A stretch of DNA of 45,711 nt, from contig NZ_LZRP01000014.1 of assembly GCF_001678665.1 (NCBI RefSeq), positions 1 through 45,711 on the forward strand, given 5' to 3'. The position numbers were made by a program, and so were the translations under genes. Source of the stretch: Erythrobacter sp. QSSC1-22B (GTDB lineage Bacteria > Pseudomonadota > Alphaproteobacteria > Sphingomonadales > Sphingomonadaceae). Shown here one piece after another: positions 1-7,986 of this stretch. Every line of letters begins with the position of its first letter. The first letter of the stretch is position 1. Below the pieces are notes generated by a model. That model was not told where the DNA came from and did not search any database. It saw only the letters and a list, made by a program, of their open reading frames with translations.

Positions 1-196
1 TCATTAGCGTGGTTTGAGGAGAGGGTGAGGGAGATGGCGAAGGCGTGGGAGACGGTGAAGGGGAGGGTGAAGGGGCCACAATCACCGCCGGCTCATTTTT
101 TACTACTGGTTTGGCAGAGTTTTGTACTTTGCAACCCCCGAGGCTGCAGAGCAGGGCTGCAGTGATGAGACATTTCGACAATCCGACCTTGTGCAT
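1..196 (-). CDS. Partial lipoprotein with Pro-Ser linker (N-terminus only)
   Basis: The leftward reading frame starts at an ATG at 196-194 and runs off the left edge of the window. The first 22 residues form a lipoprotein signal: a basic start, a hydrophobic stretch and the lipobox LGGC, with the lipidated cysteine at residue 22. Residues of about 43-61 are a repeating Pro-Ser tract that should act as a flexible spacer holding an unseen domain away from the membrane. The function cannot be told because the mature domain lies outside the window. The reading frame from the ATG at 210 was rejected because it stops quickly and has no signal. A periplasmic or outer-membrane anchored protein is the safe call. 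Confidence 0.6.
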   Translation of the reverse strand, partial: MHKVGLSKCLITAALLCSLGGCKVQNSAKPVVKNEPAVIVAPSPSPSPSPTPSPSPSPSPQTTLM

Positions 197-301
197 TTAG
201 TTTTTCCCATGAGTTCTCACTTAAGATCGATTAAACTGCCTAAGTTCAGGTTAATGGTGGGAGAGGGAATCTCCTGATCAGGATTGCCTCTCGGGCAAAT
301 C

Positions 302-433
302 ACAGGCCACTGCTTATCCAGTTCGGCGACGAACGCCGCCGGGGTTAGAGAGCCGAGGGATGAGTGCGGTCTCTCCCGGTTGTAATCCTCCACCCAGGCC
401 GCGATCTCGACGCGAGCATGCGCGAGGCTGCGA
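302..433 (-). pseudogene. IS3-family transposase (orfB) 3' remnant
   Basis: Read leftward, this stretch encodes the end of an IS3-family DDE transposase: SLAHAR, then [15 protein letters not shown], then TPAAF and ELDKQW. The same tail is present at 31801-32112, with about four residues in five alike. Only the last 43 or so codons remain; everything upstream is replaced by the IS630-type sequence that begins near 430. It is a dead fragment marking an older insertion or deletion. Confidence 0.8.
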
Positions 434-1355
434 ACGATTTGCGTGAGCGGACAGCGACGGCGGTGGCATCGGGTCGCAGTTGCCGTGAGGTGGCGTCATT
501 GTTCGGGGTGAGCGTTGCAAGCGTTGTGAGGTGGTCACGACGCCAGCGATCGACGGGTACGGCGGCATCGCGGCGTATGGGCGGTCACCGCAAGCGGCTG
601 CTCGAACCGCACCGGGCACTGGTGATCGACCGGGTGAAAGCCTTGCCGGACATCACTCTCAAGGCGCTGGTCGCAGAGCTGGCCGAACAGGGCATCACGA
701 CCAGCACGGTATCGGTGTGGCGGCTGGTGCGCCCGGAAGGGCTGCGCTTCAAAAAAAACGCTGTTCGCGGTCGAGCAGCTGCGGCCAAAGATCGCGCGCC
801 GGCGCGAGCAGTGGAAGAAATACCAGGGACGGCTTGATCCCAGGCGCCTCGTCTTCATCGACGAGACCCGGGCCAAGACCACCATGACACCGATCCGGGG
901 ATGGGCACCGCGGGGGCAGAAGCTCGTCGCCCGCGCACCGTTCGGGCATTGGCGAACACTGACCTTCCTGGCCGCGCTCAGACATGACCGGATCGACGCG
1001 CCATGCGTCCTCGACGGACCGATCAACGGCCTCAGCTTCACCGCTTGGTCGAGCAGTTCCTCGTGCCAACGCTGGCGCCCGGCGACATCGTGATCATGGA
1101 CAACCTGGGCAGCCAAAAGGGCGCAGCCGTCCGTCAGGCGATCCGCTGCGCCGGGGCCAAGTTGCTGTTTTTGCCGCCCTACTCGCAGACCTGAACCCGA
1201 TCGAACAGGCCTTCGCCAAGCTCAAGCTCCTGCTGCGCAAGACCGAGGAGCGATCCGTCGATGCAACCTGGCAGCGCATCGGCCCCCTCCTCGACGCCCT
1301 CCCGCCACAAGAATGCTCCAACTACTTCCGAAACTCCGGATACGCCTTAAACTAA
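418..1355 (+). mobile_element. IS630-family transposase, frameshifted remnant
   Basis: The first part (418-760) carries an N-terminal helix-turn-helix of the IS630 type (NDLRER, then VASLFGVSVASVVRW). Reading must shift frame at a run of eight A (751-758) to continue into IDETRAKTTM, GWAPRGQ and the [13 protein letters not shown] block near 960-1010, which includes the first catalytic Asp. A second shift near 1045 is needed to reach [13 protein letters not shown] (second Asp), and a third near 1190 to reach [13 protein letters not shown] (catalytic Glu). The A8 shift could be programmed, as in some IS630 elements; the other two look like decay. The apparent start codon lies inside the IS3 remnant, so the true left end of the element seems lost. 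I could not define terminal inverted repeats. Probably inactive. Confidence 0.8.
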
Positions 1356-1389
1356 GGGAAAACGAGTTTGGAGTTCCGAAGCTTAGTAC

Positions 1390-2166
1390 CTACTCTGAAT
1401 AGTATCGATCATAGTTGGCGGAGCCATAACCATAACTATCAAGAATACCCCCTGCATACCTGTTCAGCACGGTGCCAAGGCATGGTACAGGAGCTAACAT
1501 TTCCATGGCGTCGGTGAGTTGGCGGCGTGTGGTTTTCCCGCTGTCTACCACCATGATGTAGCCGTCGAGCAAGCGGGTACTGAGTACTGCATCGTCATTA
1601 GCGAAGACTGGCGGTAAATCGAAAATAATGACTGCTCCTGCAGTTTCATCTCGCATAGTCCTAACCAATGAGTCATACGTCCCGCCGGCAATCGCTTGAG
1701 CAGAGTCCATGGAAACTGCGCGAGTGGGAAATACAGCCAAACTGGTGCCCTCGATGCTCAATCCGACCTCTCGGAGGTTTTGCTGATCACCAAGCAAATA
1801 ATCGCTGATGCCCGATTGGAAGTCGATTCCGAGTTCTTTCGCTACGCAACCGCGCCGAAGGTCTAAGTCTACCAAGAATGTCGAAACTTGTAGTATTCTC
1901 GACAGCGATGCTGCGAGGTTGGCCGATAAAAAGGACTTCCCGGCCGCCGGGGTGGCCGATGTTATGCCAACCAAGCGAACCTTCTCTTCGATAAACTGTT
2001 TTGCAAGCTGGGTGCGCATCAGGTTGAAGGGACGCGATCGTTTATCGCGACTGTTGAACCCTACAATTTTGTTAGCTTCAACCGCTCCCTTGCGGGGCTG
2101 CACAACCTGAAGCCTCCTGATATCCAGTTGGTCACTGCCGATAAAGGCAGTATCGGCATCTTGCAT
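1390..2166 (-). CDS. EPS tyrosine autokinase, CpsD/CapB type
   Basis: A bacterial tyrosine kinase that controls polymer length by phosphorylation cycling with the chain-length protein encoded just upstream. A deviant Walker A (ATPAAGKS, about residues 71-78), a Walker A' (FLVDLDLRR, about 97-105) and a Walker B (VIIFDLPPV, about 179-187) are present, and the C-terminus has five tyrosines within twelve residues, the usual autophosphorylation cluster. The start was set at the ATG at 2166 because CAAGG lies nine bases upstream; ATGs at 2172 and 2202 are possible but less well placed. It is the last gene of the leftward Wza-barrel-GumC-kinase operon, separated from GumC by 22 bases. The IS630 remnant follows its stop codon closely. 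The family is clear; which exosortase-linked subfamily it belongs to is not. Confidence 0.88.
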   Translation of the reverse strand: MQDADTAFIGSDQLDIRRLQVVQPRKGAVEANKIVGFNSRDKRSRPFNLMRTQLAKQFIEEKVRLVGITSATPAAGKSFLSANLAASLSRILQVSTFLVDLDLRRGCVAKELGIDFQSGISDYLLGDQQNLREVGLSIEGTSLAVFPTRAVSMDSAQAIAGGTYDSLVRTMRDETAGAVIIFDLPPVFANDDAVLSTRLLDGYIMVVDSGKTTRRQLTDAMEMLAPVPCLGTVLNRYAGGILDSYGYGSANYDRYYSE

Positions 2167-2188
2167 TCTCATTTTCCTTGTCCCCAGG

Positions 2189-3622
2189 TCAGCTCGACGC
2201 ACGGCGTCGAAATGACCATGAATTCTTCTTGGAGCGCGCGCGCGGGCGCCTCTTTATAATAGGAACGACAGCCAGCGGTGCGGCCCCAGTTAGCCCCTGT
2301 AACGTTTTCGGGTCACGAATGGGTCGTAGGAAAAGTTCGACTGCCATCGCGAACAAGAAGCCAAGCGCCAGGCCGCCTCCCAGTCCCAAAGCGGCAATCA
2401 GTAGCCTGTCAGGACGCACGGGCGAATCCGGTACGACAGGAGGATCGACGACGACGAGCCGCTCGCCCAATTGCTCATCCTCGGCTCGAACCCCTGTCTG
2501 CGCAGCTAATAATTGGTCCTGCACCGAGCTATATTGACTGTTCAACACGGAGAGCTCTTGCTCCAGTTCGGAAACCTGTTGTTGGACCAGGGGCTGCCTC
2601 GCTTGATTGGCCCGTCCAGCAGCGATTTGCGCTTGCGCTCGCTCCTTCGCGGCACGGAGAGTTGCAATCTGCGAGTTGTTATTCGCGATCTGTTGGTCGA
2701 CCCCCTCCAATGGGATCCGATTAACGTTCTGTTTCGCCAATTCTCTTGCTTCCGCTAGCCGCTGCCTGGCGAATATGACGTCAGGGTGGCTTTCGGCGTA
2801 AACTGCGCGAGCGGCAGCCAAAGCAGACTCGGCCTGCTGCACCACTGCAGAGCGTTCATCAGAGCCAAGCGCTATGTTTTTCTGGGTAATTAAGCTTGAG
2901 TTTTCCCGTTGTAGCGCAGCGATCTGCATATCGTAGCTGGTCGGATCGCCGCTGAGCATCATGCCTCCAGCCCCCAAGATGCCTCCGTACTGCGAATTAA
3001 TAGAGGAAATTTGCCCCTGCAGTTCTGCAATCTGTTGCTCCAGCCCGACCGCTTGGTCCGTCAGGAACTGAACAGTACCAGTCGCCTGCTCCAGAGTTCC
3101 GCTGTAGTCGAGCTCCAGAATGTCATCCATCAAATCCTGAGCGACCACTTGTGCAGCGGCAGGCTCCGGATATTCGAACGAAATCCGAAAGGCGATGGTA
3201 CCTTCTGTGCGGCTCCCACCCATTGCAGGAGCGATCGTTATCGCATCGCGCATCCGCTGGACGATTTCGGAAAGGGGCTGGGAGCGTCTTGGGTCTGTGT
3301 AGAGACCATGTTGTTCGATCATCGAGAGAAGGGCAGGCCGGCTCGTGACCTGCTCGCGGAAACGCGCAATTCTCCGCTCTACCACTTCGCCGTCTGGCGT
3401 CCCGACAACCGATGTTGGCAGTTGTGGCGACTCAACGAGCATTATGGCGCTGGACTGGTATACGGGGGGAATTGCGAAAAATGCGGCGACAGCAGCGATG
3501 ACGCCTAGCAGAGTCGGCGCTGCAATCCACCAGCGGCGATGCCACAAGATTGCCGGAAGCTGCTCGAGTATATTTCCAGAGACCGGCTCTTCCCCGTACT
3601 CCGTTGTTGAAAATTCATTCAT
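2189..3622 (-). CDS. Wzz/GumC-like polysaccharide chain-length protein
   Basis: An inner-membrane polysaccharide co-polymerase of 477 residues. A first membrane segment lies at about 31-51 and a second at about 408-432, framing a long periplasmic part rich in Gln, Glu and Ala (about 180-390) that should form the coiled coil typical of GumC-type members. The proline-rich motif before the second segment (VVDPPVVPDSPVRP) is also typical. The C-terminus carries only a short basic tail, so the kinase domain is separate and encoded by the next gene. The ATG overlaps the stop codon of the barrel gene by four bases (ATGA), indicating translational coupling. It should work with the Wza-like protein and the tyrosine kinase of the same operon. 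Confidence 0.9.
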   Translation of the reverse strand: MNEFSTTEYGEEPVSGNILEQLPAILWHRRWWIAAPTLLGVIAAVAAFFAIPPVYQSSAIMLVESPQLPTSVVGTPDGEVVERRIARFREQVTSRPALLSMIEQHGLYTDPRRSQPLSEIVQRMRDAITIAPAMGGSRTEGTIAFRISFEYPEPAAAQVVAQDLMDDILELDYSGTLEQATGTVQFLTDQAVGLEQQIAELQGQISSINSQYGGILGAGGMMLSGDPTSYDMQIAALQRENSSLITQKNIALGSDERSAVVQQAESALAAARAVYAESHPDVIFARQRLAEARELAKQNVNRIPLEGVDQQIANNNSQIATLRAAKERAQAQIAAGRANQARQPLVQQQVSELEQELSVLNSQYSSVQDQLLAAQTGVRAEDEQLGERLVVVDPPVVPDSPVRPDRLLIAALGLGGGLALGFLFAMAVELFLRPIRDPKTLQGLTGAAPLAVVPIIKRRPRARSKKNSWSFRRRASS

Positions 3623-4923
3623 AGAGTACTTCCAAACCTATAACGTAGACCAAAGCTAATCTGATAGTTTTCCCTGTTTTCAGAACGCACATCACCGAAC
3701 GTTTTCGCGTAACTGGGGCTAACGAAAGCAAAAAGCTGCTCGGCTATTTTACGATCGTAGCCAGCTGAAGCAGCAAACACACTTCGTGAACCGTCGAAGC
3801 CAACCTGAGCGGGCAAAAGACTAGCGCCTCTATGACTATAACGAGCTGTGACATTCACACTATCTCGCAAACTAAGACTTCGGGAGTAGCTGACCGCTGC
3901 CGAGGTAACCGAAGTGATGCCTCCAAAAGCGGTGGCTTGAGCTCCACGGGATGCAGTACCGCAAAGGTTCCCGTTGTATTGCAGCTGACACACGCTGAAG
4001 CTTCCGGCGAAACCGACATTGTTTTCGGATTCACCGTTGGGTCCTTCGACGTCTGTAATAGAAATTCCCACATTAAGGTTGGCGTTCAGAGTCTCGCTAA
4101 ACCGATGCGAGATGCCGACTGTTGGAGCGATCGTTGTTCCATTTCCTCGCCTAGGTCCGCTGTTTCCCTCGTAGTCTGCCCAGACAACGCTGACACCAGC
4201 GTTCAATCCAGTTCTGTTGGATAGCTTCCGACCATAAGAGCCTGTTATGCTGTTGGAACGATAATTAGAGGCCGCTGGGTCATCGGAGTTATTGAATCTC
4301 ACAGACGCGCCCAGCGAAAGTGAGTCTAGGGAGCTGAGTGCATGGCTCACAGCGCCGCCTAGCTGATAGCTGTTGGTGCGGCCTCGGCCTCCGGTCTCCG
4401 TAAGGTCGGGATCCAGGTCAAGCAGTTCGCCGGGGCCAAATTGTGGGGAAATTACGGAGCCCGTGTCCTCCGCTGCGGGGTTAAAATTTGCTGAAGTTTC
4501 CCGCGGAATCGTCGGATTCAGAAGGAAATCGCGAACGGTCGATCGAGTGGAGCGGACTGAAGCGTTCAGGCTCAATGTCGTTCTACTGCTGATCAGTTGT
4601 TGGATGCCGCCGCTAAGGCCCAGATTTATAGGCGTGCCATTTTCGCCATCATAGAGATCTATACCAACGTTACCCCGCAAGGCCCCGCTGGTCGTCTCGT
4701 CCCCCTCATAAAACACTGATGGGCTAATCTGCAGCCTTGCGGACACGGCGCCATTTTCTTCACCGTCATCAAGGAAGGGGCTTGAGCCCACAACCCCTTG
4801 AGCTGAAATGTCAACGGTGCCGCGCACCTGCGCATAAGCTTGCGACGAAATCGGTGAAACTAACACCGTCGCCAATCCGCTCCAAAGCAGCCACTTCGTT
4901 TTCTTATGAGCGCCCCTGCTCAT
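3619..4923 (-). CDS. Outer-membrane beta-barrel protein of EPS locus
   Basis: A 434-residue secreted protein with a signal peptide ending near residue 31 (SSQAYAQ). The remainder is built of alternating hydrophobic/polar stretches rich in Ser, Gly, Asn and Thr, and the chain ends in FGLRYRFGSTL, so it should form an outer-membrane barrel. Similar proteins are encoded inside EPS/PEP-CTERM loci between the export and chain-length genes, where they are thought to help the polymer cross the outer membrane, though this has not been shown for most of them. It overlaps both neighbours by four bases, so it is an integral operon member. The exact role, porin-like channel or assembly factor, is inferred from position only. 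Confidence 0.75.
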   Translation of the reverse strand: MSRGAHKKTKWLLWSGLATVLVSPISSQAYAQVRGTVDISAQGVVGSSPFLDDGEENGAVSARLQISPSVFYEGDETTSGALRGNVGIDLYDGENGTPINLGLSGGIQQLISSRTTLSLNASVRSTRSTVRDFLLNPTIPRETSANFNPAAEDTGSVISPQFGPGELLDLDPDLTETGGRGRTNSYQLGGAVSHALSSLDSLSLGASVRFNNSDDPAASNYRSNSITGSYGRKLSNRTGLNAGVSVVWADYEGNSGPRRGNGTTIAPTVGISHRFSETLNANLNVGISITDVEGPNGESENNVGFAGSFSVCQLQYNGNLCGTASRGAQATAFGGITSVTSAAVSYSRSLSLRDSVNVTARYSHRGASLLPAQVGFDGSRSVFAASAGYDRKIAEQLFAFVSPSYAKTFGDVRSENRENYQISFGLRYRFGSTL

Positions 4924-5561
4924 GATACGATAATCATATCGCCCGCTTCAATCTGGACGATGTTTGAGCTTTCGAGATCAGCCGCGTCCACTCTGCCCCG
5001 CATAAGAGGCTTTATGTTTGCCCCGAGAACCCTCAGGCCATCGGCCGACTTACGCAGAATTGTGATCCTGTCGAGGTTAGCGAATTCGGTGCCACCCCCG
5101 GCCAAGCTTAGCGCCTCGAGAACATTGATGTCTCGTGCTGTTTCAAACGTACCTGGCGATCCTACCCGCCCAAGCACCGTAAACTGAATGGGAGCCGGCG
5201 TTAGGACTGAGACGGTCACTTGCGGAACCTCGCCGCGGTACTGAGAACTCAAGGCATTCCGAATTACTGTCTCGAGTTCCTGCGGCAGACGACCCGCCGC
5301 AGCAACTTGGCCCACTAGCGGGAAAGCGATACTGCCGTCTGGTAAAACGCTCATACTACGCTGGAGCCGCTCTTCCCCCCACACGTACACCTCAATCTGA
5401 TCCCCAGACTTTATCTTGTAGGTAGAGATGCTAGCAGTCGGTTGAAATTGGGTCGGCGCGCTCTGCGAAGGTACGTTCTGCGCATCCTGCGCGACTGCCG
5501 GTGAAGCAAAGAGTAGCGCACAGAGCGAGAGAGGGGCAAGTTGCTGGTAGAGATCCTTCAT
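4920..5561 (-). CDS. Wza/GumB-like polysaccharide export protein
   Basis: A 213-residue periplasmic/outer-membrane export protein. After a cleavable signal (residues 1-25, ASPAVAQ) comes the Poly_export domain (YKIKSGDQIEVYVWGEERL through the VLPDGSIAFPLVG block), then an SLBB-like domain with FTVLGRVGSPGTFE and NVLEALSLAGG. It is shorter than Wza of group 1 capsules and resembles GumB/EpsA. There is no lipobox, so the anchoring differs from Wza. The start at 5561 is preferred because GGAGG lies five bases upstream; an ATG at 5573 would sit upstream of that site. It is the first gene of the leftward operon and diverges from the TPR lipoprotein gene across about 50 bases that must contain both promoters. 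Confidence 0.9.
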   Translation of the reverse strand: MKDLYQQLAPLSLCALLFASPAVAQDAQNVPSQSAPTQFQPTASISTYKIKSGDQIEVYVWGEERLQRSMSVLPDGSIAFPLVGQVAAAGRLPQELETVIRNALSSQYRGEVPQVTVSVLTPAPIQFTVLGRVGSPGTFETARDINVLEALSLAGGGTEFANLDRITILRKSADGLRVLGANIKPLMRGRVDAADLESSNIVQIEAGDMIIVS

Positions 5562-5579
5562 GTAATCCTCCAATTGCGG

Positions 5580-5607
5580 TCGACCGCAGATCCAACCCCG
5601 CTATAAT
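5580..5607 (+). promoter_or_regulatory. Candidate promoter for the TPR lipoprotein gene
   Basis: TATAAT at 5602-5607 is a perfect -10 hexamer, preceded by TCGACC (5580-5585, four of six matches to a -35) with a 16-base spacer. If used, transcription would start near 5614-5615, at or next to the ATG at 5615, giving an almost leaderless message. The match may also be chance, since the same bases overlap an in-frame ATG at 5606. Confidence 0.35.
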
Positions 5608-5614
5608 GGAGGTT

Positions 5615-7189
5615 ATGCATTTGAGCCAACCTGTTTCCTCTGTCGTCCTTTTCTGGAACAAACTGTTGCTGCTGTGTCTCGGCCTCTTAATCACGGCTGC
5701 CTGTGCTGACCGCACTGAACAGGCAACGCAACATGCAGCCCAAGCCGATCTGCACTTGCAGGCTGGGGAGCTCTGGCTGGCTCGGCAGAGCATTGGTGAC
5801 GCGATCGCAGAACGGGATGACCTTCCCGAACTCCACCTGCTGCATGGCCGCATCGAAGCTGCCTCGGAGGCTTATGGGACCGCGTTTGCCGCGTATTCGA
5901 ATGCCCTCGCCTTGGACAGTAAAAACATGGAGGCCTTGCAAGCCGTTTCGCAGCTTGGGTTACGCACCGGCGACTTGCGCGAGTCGCTCGACGCAACTGA
6001 ACGAATCTTGGTTCTCCAACCTAGCCAAGAAAGCGCGTTGCTGGTCCGCGGCATTCATGCTTTCGCGAGAAATCGATACGGTGACGCTATTGAAGACGCC
6101 GATCGCGTCATCGCATTGCGCCCTGGGAGCGAGGAGGCGTCCATCCTCAAGAGCCGCGCGCTCTTCATGATGGGCGATGCAGCAGAAGCGTTAGAGGTGA
6201 TTGAGGCAGTGCAGGGCGGTACAGCCGACAGCGAAGGCGTCGCCCGCACCAAGCTTGAGCTATCTCGCGAAACGGGTAGCCCTCAAGGAATGCAGGCTCA
6301 ATTCAATCGGCTGAGGCAGCTCCGCCCGGATGACGCAGACCTCAGGATCGATGAGGCGAACTTGCGCTTCAAGCTGGGCGAAATTCAGGCAGGGACAAAG
6401 CTTTTAACTGACCTCTTAACACGCGAGGACCTTCGGCAGATGTCTGCATCCCAAGCAATTGATCTTTTGAGGGATTACTCGGCTGCAATTCCCGAGGGCG
6501 CTGTGCCAGACCTCGCCGCCAGCGCTAGCCAAACCACGCTGGTCGAACTTGCGAGGTATTTCCTTGAGAATGAGCGCGCGGGGGCGTCTGATTTGGTAAT
6601 TCGGCAGCTTCCGGCCAGTGAAGCCCAACCCCTTGAAGCAAGGCTTGCGCTTTTGAGAAACCAGCCGTCACAGGCACTAAAGACTGCAAAGGAGGTCCTC
6701 AGCAGAGACGAGACACAGTGCGATGCTTTGCTCGCGCTTTCAGAAGCTTCGCTGGCGAACCGCGATGTGCCTAGCGCGACGCGCAGCGCTCAGCGCGCAG
6801 CGGCTGAATGCCCGAACCGGAGCGAAGCGTGGCTAGCGACAGCCGCCGCTTACCAAGCGCGGGACGAGCCAATCGGCGTGCAGCGCGTTTATCGCGACGC
6901 AATCAAGGCCAATCCGCAAAGCTTCTCAACTGCCAAGGCATATGCGGATTGGCTCGCAAGGGAAGGGCGCCAACGCGAAGCATTGGCCATTGTGAGAAGC
7001 TTTACCCGCAGTTCTCCCGCCCTCCTTCGAGGGTGGGCATATTACCGGTCGCTCTGCACTCGATTGAATGGAGGATGCGAAAACGATGCGCAGCGCGGAT
7101 TGGCTGAAGCGCGCACCCGTTACGGCATTGATACGAGGACGGGAGAGCTTCCCCAAACTGGACTTTTTGGAAGGCTGGCTCGCCGGTGA
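5615..7189 (+). CDS. TPR-repeat lipoprotein, PrsT-like
   Basis: A lipoprotein of about 524 residues with a signal ending in the lipobox ITAAC (cysteine near residue 30), followed by at least ten tetratricopeptide-like helix pairs (for example the LHLQAGELWLARQSIGDAIA region and the AFAAYSNALALDSKNMEALQA region). TPR lipoproteins of this sort are standard members of EPS/PEP-CTERM loci (named PrsT in some), but they are usually longer, around 900 residues. The start is unclear: ATG at 5606, ATG at 5615, or TTG at 5621, which has the best spacing from GGAGG at 5608-5612. The end overlaps the next gene by four bases (GTGA). A scaffold role in the export or sorting apparatus is inference. Confidence 0.75.
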   Translation: MHLSQPVSSVVLFWNKLLLLCLGLLITAACADRTEQATQHAAQADLHLQAGELWLARQSIGDAIAERDDLPELHLLHGRIEAASEAYGTAFAAYSNALALDSKNMEALQAVSQLGLRTGDLRESLDATERILVLQPSQESALLVRGIHAFARNRYGDAIEDADRVIALRPGSEEASILKSRALFMMGDAAEALEVIEAVQGGTADSEGVARTKLELSRETGSPQGMQAQFNRLRQLRPDDADLRIDEANLRFKLGEIQAGTKLLTDLLTREDLRQMSASQAIDLLRDYSAAIPEGAVPDLAASASQTTLVELARYFLENERAGASDLVIRQLPASEAQPLEARLALLRNQPSQALKTAKEVLSRDETQCDALLALSEASLANRDVPSATRSAQRAAAECPNRSEAWLATAAAYQARDEPIGVQRVYRDAIKANPQSFSTAKAYADWLAREGRQREALAIVRSFTRSSPALLRGWAYYRSLCTRLNGGCENDAQRGLAEARTRYGIDTRTGELPQTGLFGRLARR

Positions 7190-7986
7190 GCTCACAACGG
7201 GACGAAAAGGTAAAATTTCTCGGGCTGCTCTTCGACAATTTAACGGAAGAGGAGGTCATCGGGCTGGTCCTGCGGCAGGCAGGTTCAGCGGACTTCTTTT
7301 ATGTAGTCACACCCAATGTCGACCACCTCGTCCAGCTTCACCGTCACAACGCAGTTGAAGAACTCTGGCTCAGCTATGACGCTGCCGATCTGTGCCTATG
7401 CGATAGCCGCATACTGCATGCCCTCGCTAAAATCTCAGGGACCGATCTACTAGTGGTCCCCGGCAGTGACCTGACGGTACACTTGCTTGGCCGGTCTGCA
7501 CTGCACAGGAAAACTATTGCAGTGGTCGGAGGCGGTGACGAAATCTGGACGAGCTTGGCGAACCGCTTTCCAAGCTGCACCTGGCATCACCACCTCCCTC
7601 CAATGGGAGTAAAGTCGAACTGCCAAGCCCAGCAGGATATCATCGATTTCGTCGAAATGACGGGCGCCGATATTGTTTTCTTCGCGATCGGAGCGCCGCA
7701 GAGCGAGTTGCTTTGCCGCCGGCTCAAGTTGCGGCAGAAAGCAAAAGGCGTTGCACTTTGCATCGGTGCATCTCTGGAGTTTGTCACAGGTGCCAAAAGG
7801 CGCGCTCCGCAATGGATGCAAAAATTCGCCTTGGAATGGCTGTTCCGTCTCGTTAGCGAGCCGAGCCGACTGTGGCGGCGGTATTTAGTCGAAGGACCTG
7901 CGATATTTTGGATTTGGCTTCGCTATCAACTCAGCGCCGGTCCCCATCGCGGGGAGTCCGATTCCAGTTCGACTGGCGGGACGTGA
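7186..7986 (+). CDS. WecG/TagA/CpsF family glycosyltransferase
   Basis: A glycosyltransferase of family GT26, 266 residues, that would add a sugar (often N-acetylmannosamine or glucose in the family) to a polyprenyl-diphosphate-linked acceptor on the inner face of the membrane. Visible signatures are VTPNVDHLVQL with the conserved Asp, LCDSR, VPGSDL, FFAIGAPQSE, and GASLEFVTGAKRRAPQWMQK followed by EWLFRLVSEPSRLWRRYL, the membrane-contacting C-terminal appendage. Translation starts at a GTG overlapping the stop of the TPR gene, so the two are coupled. The 3' end overlaps the convergent family-2 glycosyltransferase by about 55 bases. The sugar specificity cannot be told. Confidence 0.9.
   Translation: MSSQRDEKVKFLGLLFDNLTEEEVIGLVLRQAGSADFFYVVTPNVDHLVQLHRHNAVEELWLSYDAADLCLCDSRILHALAKISGTDLLVVPGSDLTVHLLGRSALHRKTIAVVGGGDEIWTSLANRFPSCTWHHHLPPMGVKSNCQAQQDIIDFVEMTGADIVFFAIGAPQSELLCRRLKLRQKAKGVALCIGASLEFVTGAKRRAPQWMQKFALEWLFRLVSEPSRLWRRYLVEGPAIFWIWLRYQLSAGPHRGESDSSSTGGT

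Noticed and set aside
535..1116. Long minus-strand frame of 193 codons opposite the IS630 transposase
   Set aside because: It is the antisense shadow of the transposase; the plus strand carries the recognisable DDE motifs and this frame has none.
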